Positions 1 through 6,246 of a stretch of 7,925 nt of DNA are shown in pieces. The stretch is from Candidatus Avipropionibacterium avicola. GTDB lineage: Bacteria; Actinomycetota; Actinomycetes; Propionibacteriales; Propionibacteriaceae. Numbering within the stretch: the first letter of the stretch is position 1; each line of letters opens with the position of its first letter. The stretch spans positions 1 to 7,925 of the forward strand of contig DVLP01000435.1 in NCBI GenBank assembly GCA_018715445.1, given 5' to 3'. Position numbers and translations under genes: made by a program. The notes below the pieces were generated by a model. The model saw only the letters and a program-made list of their open reading frames with translations. It was not told the origin of the DNA and made no database searches.

Positions 1-13
1 AGGGGCTGGGCTA

Positions 14-46
14 CACCTGGCGCCCTTGGGGCACCCGGCCCAGGTG
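14..46 (-). terminator. possible terminator hairpin after the left MarR gene
   Basis: Perfect 7-bp inverted repeat, CACCTGG at 14-20 and CCAGGTG at 40-46, only 4 bp beyond the stop codon of the minus-strand MarR gene. The 19-nt interval holds a second small repeat (GCCC 22-25, GGGC 29-32), so a compound hairpin is possible. There is no T tract, which is common for actinobacterial terminators but weakens the call. It could equally be a chance repeat in GC-rich DNA. Confidence 0.35.
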
Positions 47-50
47 GCAC

Positions 51-482
51 TCAGTCGACGAGCTTGTGGAGCAGGGCGGCCAGTTGGTGGCGCTCGGCGA
101 CACTGAGGCGACCCAGGAAGTCTTCGACGTCGGCCGTACGAGCCTTCTCGGCCCGACCCAGCAGTTCGCGACCGGCAGCAGTGGCCCGTACGGCAATCGC
201 CCGCCGGTCACCGGGAACGGGGCCCCGTTCGACCAGGCCACGCTCGACCAGGGCATCGACGACATCGGTGACCGAGCGGTTCGCCACCGCAAGCCGCTCG
301 GCGAGCTCCGACAACCGCAGGGACTCCCCCGAGACGACGGCACGCAGGGCGCGGACCTGGTGCGGGGACAGGTCCAACGGCTGCAGCACCTCGACCCAGC
401 GACGACGCATCCGGTGCGAGGCACGGCGCAGCAGCTCACCGGGATCATCGAGGCGCTGGGTGTCCGCCGACGGGTCGACCAT
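51..482 (-). CDS. MarR-family winged-helix transcriptional regulator
   Basis: A 143-aa protein with the size and layout of MarR regulators, which act as dimeric DNA-binding proteins usually released from their operator by a small phenolic or hydrophobic ligand. An N-terminal helical region (about 14-36) is followed by the winged HTH: LSPHQVRALRAV (38-49), SLRLSELAERLAV and the recognition helix (54-80), then the wing at about 86-107 with the family's D-R-R motif at 92-94 and a typical TAAGREL continuation. A C-terminal dimerisation helix (about 110-141) ends the protein. The ATG at 482 is chosen over an upstream in-frame ATG at 569, because the longer form would run through the AT-rich control region and its extra 29 residues look non-coding. 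No SD is visible, but TACGCT lies 6 bp before this ATG, suggesting a leaderless message. It is divergent from a second MarR gene; the ligand and targets cannot be read from the sequence. Confidence 0.9.
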   Translation of the reverse strand: MVDPSADTQRLDDPGELLRRASHRMRRRWVEVLQPLDLSPHQVRALRAVVSGESLRLSELAERLAVANRSVTDVVDALVERGLVERGPVPGDRRAIAVRATAAGRELLGRAEKARTADVEDFLGRLSVAERHQLAALLHKLVD

Positions 483-488
483 GGCCAC

Positions 489-517
489 AGCGTAGCGAGG
501 TTCGCGCCGACCCAATC
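489..517 (-). promoter_or_regulatory. putative promoter of the left MarR gene (leaderless)
   Basis: Read on the minus strand, TACGCT (494 to 489) fits the TAnnnT -10 pattern and ends 6 bp before the ATG at 482, so transcription would begin at the A of the start codon. Upstream only a weak -35 is present: GATTGG (517 to 512) with a 17-bp spacer, or TTGGGT (515 to 510) with a short 15-bp spacer. The absence of an SD supports the leaderless reading. Purely sequence-based. Confidence 0.4.
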
Positions 518-535
518 GCACTGATCCACCTATCC

Positions 536-545
536 AATGATCGTT
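536..545. promoter_or_regulatory. candidate MarR operator in the divergent gap
   Basis: AATGATCGTT is a palindrome with 8 of 10 positions symmetric, centred on GATC (539-542). It lies between CCAA at 534-537 and TTGG at 550-553, a second 4-bp inverted pair with a 12-bp gap. It sits just upstream of, and partly against, the -35 of the rightward promoter, in the most AT-rich stretch of the window. MarR proteins normally bind short palindromes overlapping the promoter of their own operon, so this is the best visible candidate. Which of the two regulators would bind is not known. Confidence 0.35.
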
Positions 546-549
546 AGCC

Positions 550-579
550 TTGGTATTTAGTTTTTGCAAGCACTACCAT
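550..579 (+). promoter_or_regulatory. putative promoter of the MarR-MFS operon (leaderless)
   Basis: TTGGTA (550-555) and TACCAT (574-579) are separated by 18 bp and fit a sigma-70/SigA-type promoter. The -10 ends 7 bp before the GTG at 587, so the RNA would start at or within a base of the start codon, and no SD precedes that codon. The two hexamers also form a small inverted repeat (TGGTA and TACCA). Confidence 0.5.
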
Positions 580-586
580 CGGCCGC

Positions 587-1021
587 GTGGATCAGATCCG
601 GAGCATTGCCCAAATGGCATCCGCCCTGCGTCCTGCCGTCCTCCGCCTCGCCCGGCGCCTGCGCCAGATGCGGGCCCACGACTTCGACCTGGGGACCGGC
701 CAGCTGCAGGCGATGGGATGCCTGTTCCGCAACGGACCGATGTCGATCGGTGAGTTGGCCCAACGCGAGCAGGTCAGACCGCCGTCGATGACCCGTACGG
801 TCGACAGCCTCGAGGAGCTCGGCCTGGCCACCCGCCAGACCAGCGAGGAGGACCGACGCCGCGCGATGGTCGAGCTGACCGACACCGGGCGCGACCTGGT
901 CGTCAAGGACCGCCAGCGGCGCGACGCCTGGCTGACCCAACGGGTCGCCGACCTCACCCCACAGGAACGGGCCGTGCTGCGCGAGGCCATCCCGATCCTG
1001 GAGAAGGTGACTGCTGAGTGA
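587..1021 (+). CDS. MarR-family regulator, first gene of an efflux operon
   Basis: A 144-aa MarR-type repressor. An N-terminal helix pair (about 10-30) leads into the winged HTH: LGTGQLQAMGCL (35-46), SIGELAQREQV (53-63), recognition helix PPSMTRTVDSLEELGL (65-80) and the wing at about 83-101 with the hallmark SEEDRRR motif (86-92) and VELTDTGR. A C-terminal dimerisation helix follows. The start is a GTG; no SD is present, but TACCAT lies at the right distance for a leaderless transcript. The stop codon overlaps the GTG of the MFS exporter in GTGA, so the two are translationally coupled. By family precedent it should repress itself and the exporter until the exporter's substrate or a related compound binds; that role is inferred from context. 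It is clearly different in sequence from the divergent MarR, so the pair is not a recent duplication. Confidence 0.93.
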   Translation: MDQIRSIAQMASALRPAVLRLARRLRQMRAHDFDLGTGQLQAMGCLFRNGPMSIGELAQREQVRPPSMTRTVDSLEELGLATRQTSEEDRRRAMVELTDTGRDLVVKDRQRRDAWLTQRVADLTPQERAVLREAIPILEKVTAE

Positions 1022-2298
1022 AGACCGCGATGTTCGCAGCGCTGGGCGAACGGAACTACCGCCTGTTCTGGTCGGGATCGCTGCTGTCGAACGTCGGCAC
1101 CTGGATGCAACGCGTCGCCCAGGACTGGTTGGTCCTGGAGCTGTCCAACGGTTCCGGCCTGGCCGTGGGCATCACCACCGCCCTGCAGTTCGGCCCGACC
1201 CTGGTCCTGCCGGGGTTGTCCGGGTTGGCCGCCGACCGCTTCGACAAACGGTTCCTGCTCAAGCTGACCCAGGTGTGGATGGCCGCCTGTGCCCTCACCC
1301 TCGGCATCCTCACCATCGCCGGGATGGCCCAGGTCTGGCACGTCTACGTCCTGGCCCTGCTCTTCGGCGTCGGCAGCGCCTTCGACATCCCGGCTCGTCA
1401 GGCCTTCGTCAGTGAAGTGGTCGGACCGGAGAAACTGCCGAACGCCATCGCCCTCAACTCGGCCGGCTTCAATGTCTCCCGCCTGATCGGCCCTGCGGTC
1501 GCCGGTCTGGTGATCCACCAGTTCGGCTCCGGGTGGGCAATCCTGTCGAACGGCTTCAGCTATCTGGCCTTCATCGGTGGGCTGTTGTTGATGGACGGCA
1601 CCCGACTGTTCCCGACCAAACGCGTCGCCCGCGGCAAACGCCAGGTCCGCGCGGCCCTCAGCTACATCCGCAACCGTCCCGACGTGATGCTGATCCTGGG
1701 CATCCTGGGCTTCATCGGGACGTTCGGCCTGAACTTCCAGATGACCTCGGCCCTGATGGCAACCGAGATCTATCACCAGGACGCCCAGGGGTACGGGATC
1801 CTCGGCACCATCATGGCGGTCGGCTCCCTCACCGGAGCCCTGATCGGGGCCCGTCGCCGCAAGGCGCCACGGTTGAGGTTCTTCCTGGTCACGGCGGCCT
1901 GCTTCGGCATCATGCTGATCGTGTCCGGTTCGATGCCGACCTATCTGGCCTTCGCGCTGTCGCTGCCCTTCATGGGGTTGTCGTCCCTGCTGACCATGAA
2001 CGCCGCCAACACGATCGTGCAGATGACTGTCGACCCGCAGCTGCGCGGACGCGTGATGGCGATCTACATCCTGGTGATGCAGGGCGGCACCCCCTTCGGC
2101 GCTCCCCTGCTCGGCTGGTTCGCCGAGCTCTGGGGCGCGCGCTCGACGCTGTGGGTCGGCGGCGGCATGGTGCTGATCGGCGAGCTGCTGGTCCTGCTGT
2201 TGCTGGTCCGCAAGCTCGATGTCGGCCTGTGGCAGGAGATCCGACCGTACGCAGGCAGGATCATCCATCCTCGGCGCAGCAGTCAGGAGAGCACCTGA
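1018..2298 (+). CDS. MFS exporter, EntS/MFS_3-like
   Basis: A 426-aa integral membrane transporter of the major facilitator superfamily, probably a proton-driven exporter of a drug or small metabolite. Hydrophobic segments are visible at about 16-38, 48-70, 84-103, 107-125, 155-168, 173-192, 223-241, 258-277, 286-303, 307-326, 347-365 and 376-397, consistent with 12 TM helices. The loop after TM2 carries a motif-A-like GLAADRFDKR (69-78). The stretch AFDIPARQAF...NAIALNS (121-148) and DPQLRGRVMAIY (339-350) are signatures I associate with the MFS_3/EntS branch. It starts with GTG in a 4-bp overlap with the MarR gene; GGAGAAGG (1000-1007) is a reasonable SD 10 bp upstream. The C-terminus is short, basic and cytoplasmic. 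The gene runs 16 bp into the 3' end of the opposing GlxA-type gene. The substrate cannot be deduced. Confidence 0.93.
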   Translation: MKTAMFAALGERNYRLFWSGSLLSNVGTWMQRVAQDWLVLELSNGSGLAVGITTALQFGPTLVLPGLSGLAADRFDKRFLLKLTQVWMAACALTLGILTIAGMAQVWHVYVLALLFGVGSAFDIPARQAFVSEVVGPEKLPNAIALNSAGFNVSRLIGPAVAGLVIHQFGSGWAILSNGFSYLAFIGGLLLMDGTRLFPTKRVARGKRQVRAALSYIRNRPDVMLILGILGFIGTFGLNFQMTSALMATEIYHQDAQGYGILGTIMAVGSLTGALIGARRRKAPRLRFFLVTAACFGIMLIVSGSMPTYLAFALSLPFMGLSSLLTMNAANTIVQMTVDPQLRGRVMAIYILVMQGGTPFGAPLLGWFAELWGARSTLWVGGGMVLIGELLVLLLLVRKLDVGLWQEIRPYAGRIIHPRRSSQEST

Positions 2299-3251
2299 GC
2301 CAGCCCGACGAACTGGCGTCGATGGGCGGTCGGGGTGGTGCCGTGGCGTGCCACGAAGTTCTGCCGGAAGGTCACCGGGCTGGCGAAGCCGCAGGCCCGT
2401 GCGACCCGGGCGATCGAGAAGTCCGTCGACTCCAGCAGCCGGCGGGCGTGGTCGAGGCGACGGGCGGCCAGCCACTGCGCCGGAGTCGTCCCGACCGTCT
2501 CGCGGAACCGTCGGGTGAAGTGACGGGGGCTCATCCCGGCCCGCTGCGCCAGCGTCGCGACGGTCAGGGCCTCGTCGAGGTGGTCACTGGCCCACGCCAT
2601 GGTGGTCGCGATCGGGCCGACCCCCGGCGACGGCGGCACCGGACGGTCGAGGTACTGCGCCTGGTTGCCGTCACGGTGCGGCGCCACCACCATGCTGCGG
2701 GCCACCCGGACCGCAGCCTCGGCGCCGAGCCGGGAGCGCACCAGGTGAAGGCAGGCATCCAGTCCGGCGGCTGTGCCGGCACTGGTCAGCACGTCGCCGT
2801 GGTCGATGTGGAGCGCCTCGGCGCGGACCTCGACCTCACGGTGGCGACGGGCCAGCAGCTCGGCGTGGAACCAGTGGGTGACCGCGGCCCGACCGTCCAA
2901 CAGTCCGGCATCGGCGACCGGAAAGGCCCCCAGGCAGAGCCCCACGACCACCGCACCGCGGTCATGGGCCGCCCGGATGGCCTCGACCAACGACGGCGCG
3001 GCCGGGACGAAACTGGTCGGCCAGGAACCGAAGACCACCACATCGGCGCGGTCGAGCACCTCGGCTCCGGAGAGGTCGCCCAGCGACACCCCCTCCGCCG
3101 TACGGATCGGGCCCGCCGTGCGCTCCGCATCGGTCCACACCACGGTCTGCCAGTCGGCCAGACCGAGTCGCGCGACCTCGCCGAACACGGCCAACGGCGT
3201 GGCCAGGTGAAACATCGAGATGCCGTCGAAGGCATGGATCGCGATCCGCAT
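2283..3251 (-). CDS. GlxA-type regulator: DJ-1/PfpI-like domain plus AraC HTH
   Basis: A 322-aa two-domain transcription factor. Residues 1 to about 180 form a DJ-1/PfpI (class I glutamine amidotransferase-like) domain, beginning MRIAIHAFDGIS and carrying the nucleophile-elbow motif GLCLGAF with Cys106, then AGLLDGRAAVTHW and SAGTAAGLDACLHL (157-170), all typical of GlxA proteins. Residues about 220-315 are the AraC-type double HTH: LTVATLAQRAGMSPRHFTRRF (229-249) and the FSIARVARACGFASPVTFRQNF part (278-299). In this family the N-terminal domain is thought to sense a ligand rather than act as an enzyme. I prefer the ATG at 3251 to one 15 bp upstream (3266): AGGA sits 3 bp before it, the protein then starts at the first beta strand as in relatives, and a TACTTT hexamer would place the RNA start downstream of 3266. 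It is divergent from the cysteine hydrolase, its probable target. Confidence 0.92.
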   Translation of the reverse strand: MRIAIHAFDGISMFHLATPLAVFGEVARLGLADWQTVVWTDAERTAGPIRTAEGVSLGDLSGAEVLDRADVVVFGSWPTSFVPAAPSLVEAIRAAHDRGAVVVGLCLGAFPVADAGLLDGRAAVTHWFHAELLARRHREVEVRAEALHIDHGDVLTSAGTAAGLDACLHLVRSRLGAEAAVRVARSMVVAPHRDGNQAQYLDRPVPPSPGVGPIATTMAWASDHLDEALTVATLAQRAGMSPRHFTRRFRETVGTTPAQWLAARRLDHARRLLESTDFSIARVARACGFASPVTFRQNFVARHGTTPTAHRRQFVGLAQVLS

Positions 3252-3268
3252 CTGTCCTGAATCCATCG

Positions 3269-3274
3269 AAAGTA
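3269..3274 (-). promoter_or_regulatory. possible -10 element of the GlxA-type gene
   Basis: TACTTT read on the minus strand (3274 to 3269). Transcription starting about 7 bp on would give a leader of roughly 11 nt containing the AGGA before the ATG at 3251. No convincing -35 is seen (the region about 16 bp upstream reads TAGCGT), as is frequent for activator-dependent or actinobacterial promoters. Confidence 0.3.
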
Positions 3275-3314
3275 GTCTTCTGGGACACTCACGCTAGCAC
3301 CGTCCGTCCGGGTC

Positions 3315-3350
3315 GACTGGAGCTCCACCACCGAACGAGGAGCCCCAGTC
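3315..3350 (+). promoter_or_regulatory. inverted repeat that would sequester the hydrolase SD
   Basis: GACTGGAGCTCC (3315-3326) and GGAGCCCCAGTC (3339-3350) are complementary over 12 positions with a single A-C mismatch and a 12-nt loop. The right arm contains the GGAG of the Shine-Dalgarno (GAGGAG, 3337-3342) and ends 2 bp before the ATG at 3353. As RNA this is a stable hairpin that would block ribosome binding. As DNA it could instead be an operator for the divergent GlxA-type regulator. The left arm holds a perfect 10-bp palindrome, TGGAGCTCCA (3318-3327), which would be a competing fold. Confidence 0.5.
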
Positions 3351-3352
3351 CG

Positions 3353-4045
3353 ATGTCTGACACCCCCACCCCACGCCGTGCCCTGGTCCTGGTCGACGTC
3401 CAACTCGAGTACGTCACCGGCCGCCTGACGATCGACCCACCCGTCCTGGACGCCGCCATGGCGAGGATCATGGACCTGATCGAGGTTGCCGAGCAGCAGC
3501 AGGTGCCGATCGTGGTGGTCCGCCACGAGAGTCCGGCTGCCGCCCCGCTGCTTGCCGCCGGCTCGCCCGGCGCGCAGCTCCACCCCGAGGTGGTACGGCG
3601 TCGCCGCCCGGGCTGGCTGGAGCTCACCAAGCGGTGGGCCAGCGTCCTGGACGACACCGACCTGGCGGACTGGTGCGCACGCAACAGCATCGACACCCTG
3701 AGCCTGGTCGGCTTCATGGCCAACAACTGCCTGCTCGCCACGGCGGCAGGAGCGGCACCGTACGGGCTCGCCGTGGAGGTGGTCTCCGACGCCACGGCCA
3801 CACTCGGGTTGCGCAATGCCCACGGGTCGGTGGGCGACGCCCAGCTCCACCAGGCCTTGATGGTGCTGTTGCACTCCAACTTCGCTGCGGTCAGCGACAG
3901 CGCAACCTGGGCTGAGGCCGTACGCCGTCGGGTCCCGACCCCGCGCAGTTCACTGCTCGCCTCGATCCCCGACCCGGCTGGGTCAGGCGGGTCAGACCAG
4001 GACGGTCGAGACCGGCAGCGAGGACGTCGCGCTGAAGTCGGGTGA
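3353..4045 (+). CDS. cysteine hydrolase, isochorismatase superfamily
   Basis: A 230-aa cytosolic alpha/beta hydrolase of the isochorismatase/nicotinamidase superfamily, enzymes that cleave amides or vinyl ethers with an Asp-Lys-Cys triad. The Asp is D15 in ALVLVDVQ, the Lys most likely K93 in LTKRWAS, and the nucleophile C126 in [13 protein letters not shown], with the expected cis-peptide site just before it (119-123). D146 and the ATATLG segment after VEVVSDATA also match the fold. The usual S-x-F after the catalytic Lys is not conserved (here WASVL), so the substrate pocket may differ from nicotinamidases. ATG 3353 has a good SD (GAGGAG, 10 bp upstream) inside a hairpin. From about residue 205 the tail is a Gly/Asp/Arg-rich stretch unlike a folded domain, and it overlaps the tsaD 3' end by 54 bp. 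Its divergent GlxA-type neighbour is the probable regulator. The substrate is unknown. Confidence 0.88.
   Translation: MSDTPTPRRALVLVDVQLEYVTGRLTIDPPVLDAAMARIMDLIEVAEQQQVPIVVVRHESPAAAPLLAAGSPGAQLHPEVVRRRRPGWLELTKRWASVLDDTDLADWCARNSIDTLSLVGFMANNCLLATAAGAAPYGLAVEVVSDATATLGLRNAHGSVGDAQLHQALMVLLHSNFAAVSDSATWAEAVRRRVPTPRSSLLASIPDPAGSGGSDQDGRDRQRGRRAEVG
3968..3987 (-). terminator. candidate terminator of the tsaD operon
   Basis: On the minus strand an 8-bp stem (one U-G pair) with a 4-nt loop, centred on GACCC-AGCC-GGGTC (3984 to 3971), begins 4 nt after the tsaD stop codon. There is no U tract. It lies inside the non-conserved tail of the opposing hydrolase gene. On the plus strand it forms nearly the same stem but with one C-A mismatch. 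Confidence 0.35.
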
Positions 4046-5032
4046 CGACGGGGGCAACCCGGCCGACACCACGGCAGCACCGAGGGCAGCGATCATCGCC
4101 CCGTTGTCGGTGCACAGCGCCGGACGGGGGCTGCGGACCTCGACTCCGGCCTCCGGCGCCCGTTCGGCCAGCATCGAACGCAGCCGCGAGTTGGCGGCGA
4201 CCCCGCCACCGATCAGCAGGTGCTCGATGCCGTTGGTACGGCAGGCATCCAGCGCCTTGGTGACCAGTACGTCGCAGACCGCCTCCTGGAAGCTCGCCGC
4301 GACGTCGCCGAGCTCGTAGTCGACGCCGTCACGCTCGGCGATCTCGACCCAGCGGGCGACCGCCGTCTTCAACCCGGAGAAGGAGAAGTCGTAGCGGTGC
4401 CGTTCCAGGTCGCGGCGGCTGGTCAACCCCCGCGGGAAGGCGATCGCGGTCGGCGATCCGGTGGCGGCCTTGTCGATCACCGGCCCACCCGGATAGCTCA
4501 ACCCCAGCACCCGGGCGACCTTGTCGTACGCCTCACCGGCCGCATCGTCGATGGTGGCGCCGAGCTCGACGATGTCGCCGACCACGTCGCGGACCATCAA
4601 CAGCGAGGTGTGACCGCCCGAGACCAGCAGGGCAGCGCACGGGGTGGGCAGCTCGCCGTGGTCCAGCAGGTCGACCGCGACATGGCCGACCAGGTGGTTC
4701 ACCCCGTACAGCGGCTTGTCCCAGGCCAGCGCGCTCGCCTTCGCGGTGGCCACCCCGACGGCCAGGGCACCCATCAGCCCGGGCCCGGCGGTGACCGCGA
4801 TCGCGTCGAGCTCGACCGGATCGACCCCGGCGGTGGCCAGCGCCCGTTCCAGGGTCGGCACCATCGCCTCCAGGTGTGCACGGCTGGCGACCTCGGGGAC
4901 CACCCCGCCGAAGCGGGCGTGCAGCTCCATCGAGCTGGCAACCTCATTGGCCAACAGTTGGTTGCCTCGTACGATCCCGACCCCGGTCTCGTCGCAGGAG
5001 GTCTCGATGCCCAACACCAAGGGGCCGCTCAT
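3992..5032 (-). CDS. tsaD: TsaD, tRNA t6A37 threonylcarbamoyltransferase subunit
   Basis: The catalytic subunit that transfers the threonylcarbamoyl group from threonylcarbamoyl-AMP to N6 of A37 in ANN-decoding tRNAs. At 346 aa it has normal length for bacterial TsaD. It starts [12 protein letters not shown] (5-16), the ASKHA-fold nucleotide-binding loop. The metal site is present: H113 and H117 in NHLVGH, and D309 in CTDNGAM. Further family blocks are [11 protein letters not shown] (80-90), [10 protein letters not shown] (135-144), [17 protein letters not shown] (166-184), [10 protein letters not shown] (216-225) and [11 protein letters not shown] (275-285). The ATG at 5032 overlaps the rimI stop in ATGA and has a strong SD, AAGGAG (5040-5045), 7 bp upstream. 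It is the last gene of the t6A cluster and ends within the opposing hydrolase gene. The protein acts with TsaB and TsaE and is essential in many bacteria. Confidence 0.97.
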   Translation of the reverse strand: MSGPLVLGIETSCDETGVGIVRGNQLLANEVASSMELHARFGGVVPEVASRAHLEAMVPTLERALATAGVDPVELDAIAVTAGPGLMGALAVGVATAKASALAWDKPLYGVNHLVGHVAVDLLDHGELPTPCAALLVSGGHTSLLMVRDVVGDIVELGATIDDAAGEAYDKVARVLGLSYPGGPVIDKAATGSPTAIAFPRGLTSRRDLERHRYDFSFSGLKTAVARWVEIAERDGVDYELGDVAASFQEAVCDVLVTKALDACRTNGIEHLLIGGGVAANSRLRSMLAERAPEAGVEVRSPRPALCTDNGAMIAALGAAVVSAGLPPSSPDFSATSSLPVSTVLV

Positions 5033-5547
5033 CCTCGTACTCCTTCTGCTCCTGCGTCCTGTGCTCCGGCGTCGCGTGCTCCTGCAGTCGTGCGCAGGTG
5101 CAGGTCCCAGGCCCGCATCACCAGGGCGTGGCGGCCGGCGCCGTAGTAGTTTTCGCGGGCGGTCAGCTGCTCGAACCCGGCGCGGCCGTAGCAGGCGATC
5201 GCCGCATCGTTGTCGTGACGGACCTCGAGCAGCATCCGGGTCGCCCCGGCCGCCGCAGCCGCGTCGAGCCCGGCGTGGACCAGTCGGGTCGCGATGCCGC
5301 GGCGACGCCGCACCGGATCGACGACCACCCGCATCAGGTCGCTGGCGGGCGGCAGCAGCTGGACGCTGATCGCGCCGACCACGGTGTCGTCGATGACGGC
5401 GAGGCGCACCCAGCGATCGGCACCGTCGAGTTCACCGGCCCAGGAGGTCGACGACCACCGCTCGGCGGCATCGAAGCCGACCCGTTCCAGCTCGACCAGG
5501 GCCGCCAGGTCGTCGGTGGTGGCCTCGCGCAGGCTCACCCCGGTCAC
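5029..5547 (-). CDS. rimI: RimI-like N-terminal acetyltransferase
   Basis: A 172-aa GNAT enzyme that by family acetylates protein N-termini (ribosomal protein S18 in E. coli) using acetyl-CoA. The acetyl-CoA loop is RRRGIATRL (81-89), fitting R-x-x-G-x-A. LLEVR with E108, N113, the Y120-GRAGF block and the RENYYG segment (131-136) match RimI, including the residues corresponding to its general base (Glu) and general acid (Tyr). The start is a GTG overlapping the tsaB stop in GTGA, and the end overlaps the tsaD ATG, so it is translationally coupled on both sides. The position between tsaB and tsaD is the usual one for rimI in Actinomycetota. Residues 154-168 form a low-complexity tail of three AGA-type pentapeptides not expected in RimI. 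Specificity for S18 is inferred; a broader acetyltransferase role is possible. Confidence 0.93.
   Translation of the reverse strand: MTGVSLREATTDDLAALVELERVGFDAAERWSSTSWAGELDGADRWVRLAVIDDTVVGAISVQLLPPASDLMRVVVDPVRRRRGIATRLVHAGLDAAAAAGATRMLLEVRHDNDAAIACYGRAGFEQLTARENYYGAGRHALVMRAWDLHLRTTAGARDAGAQDAGAEGVRG
5044..5088 (-). repeat. three degenerate 15-bp tandem repeats in the rimI 3' end
   Basis: Three 15-bp units in frame encode [10 protein letters not shown] and DAGAE (RimI residues 154-168). The units share a GCTCC-GGC/TGC core on the plus strand. They lie beyond the acetyltransferase fold and abut the Shine-Dalgarno of tsaD. This is a place where copy number could vary between strains without disturbing either reading frame. 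Confidence 0.7.
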
Positions 5548-6245
5548 TGCGGTGCCCTGGGGGACAGGCCGCGCAACAGCCGTGGCCCGGTGGGCAGGGC
5601 GGACTTGCGGCCCTTCGGCTCGGCGGCATCAGGTCGACGCAGATAGAGCGGTTCGGAGCCGGCCGCGGCGAGTTGCGGACCGACGACCGCCATCACGGCC
5701 GGGTCCAGGTGGCGAGGTCCGTCGACCACCCGGTCACCGAGCTCGTCGGCGTAGTGCTCGACGCCGGGGCCGACCGTGGGCAGGTCCGGCAGCTCACTGG
5801 GCAGGCTGACCTGCGGTCCGACGATCCGTTCGGCGCCGCGGTACTGCGCCCAGTAGAGCTCCTTGCGGCGGGCATCACTGCACACCACGTACTCCTCCGC
5901 GCGTCCTTCACCGCACTCGGTGTCTCCCCACTGGGCCGCGACCACGTCGAGGCTGCAGATCTCGTGCCGGGCGATCCCGGCGGTCGAGGCCAGCGTCCAC
6001 CCGGTGACGATGCCGACCCGCAGACCGGTGAACGGACCGGGCCCCATCCCGATGACGACCAGGTCGACCTCCGACAGCCCGAGCCCGGCCTCATCCAGCA
6101 CCGAGCGCACCGACGGGGTGAGCTGCTCGACATGGGCCCGGCTGTCGGTCACGACCCGGCTCGCCAGCACCTGAGGACCGCGCGCCAGCCCGACCGCCAC
6201 GTGGTGGGAGGTGTCGATCGCCAGCACGGTCTGCTCCGTGGTCAT
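5544..6245 (-). CDS. tsaB: TsaB, t6A complex scaffold protein
   Basis: A 233-aa paralogue of TsaD that dimerises with it and is needed for t6A formation but has no catalytic metal site. Visible blocks: VLAIDTS (7-13), RAHVEQLTP (36-44), VIGMGPGPFTGLRVG (64-78), which is diagnostic of TsaB, DARRKELYWAQY (124-135) and EPLYLRRPDA (198-207). The length is typical. The ATG at 6245 is chosen because an in-frame ATG at 6419 would add 58 residues of Ser/Arg/Pro-rich sequence lying over the conserved TsaE end, whereas 6245 has a clear SD (GGAAGGG, 6253-6259) 7 bp upstream. One base separates it from the tsaE stop, and its own stop overlaps rimI in GTGA. Confidence 0.95.
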   Translation of the reverse strand: MTTEQTVLAIDTSHHVAVGLARGPQVLASRVVTDSRAHVEQLTPSVRSVLDEAGLGLSEVDLVVIGMGPGPFTGLRVGIVTGWTLASTAGIARHEICSLDVVAAQWGDTECGEGRAEEYVVCSDARRKELYWAQYRGAERIVGPQVSLPSELPDLPTVGPGVEHYADELGDRVVDGPRHLDPAVMAVVGPQLAAAGSEPLYLRRPDAAEPKGRKSALPTGPRLLRGLSPRAPQ

Positions 6246-6246
6246 G

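Noticed and set aside
483..569. Upstream start (569) for the left MarR protein
   Set aside because: The added 29 residues would be encoded by the AT-rich divergent control region and by the facing promoter; the MarR fold is complete from 482.
564..569. TTGCAA palindrome in the MarR gap
   Set aside because: Only 6 bp and within the spacer of the rightward promoter; too short to call an operator by itself.
592..2475. Very long open frame (627 codons) on the minus strand across the right MarR and MFS genes
   Set aside because: Gln/Asp/Gly/Arg-rich composition with no recognisable domain. It lies antisense to two clear genes and reflects the codon bias of GC-rich DNA.
1533..3260. Long plus-strand frame (575 codons) across the MFS end and the GlxA-type gene
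   Set aside because: Arg/Pro/Gly/His-rich translation without domain signals; it is out of frame with the MFS gene and antisense to the clear GlxA-type protein.
2786..3874. Minus-strand frame across the GlxA-type N-terminus and the hydrolase
   Set aside because: It would erase the divergent promoter region and two well-supported proteins; the translation is low-complexity.
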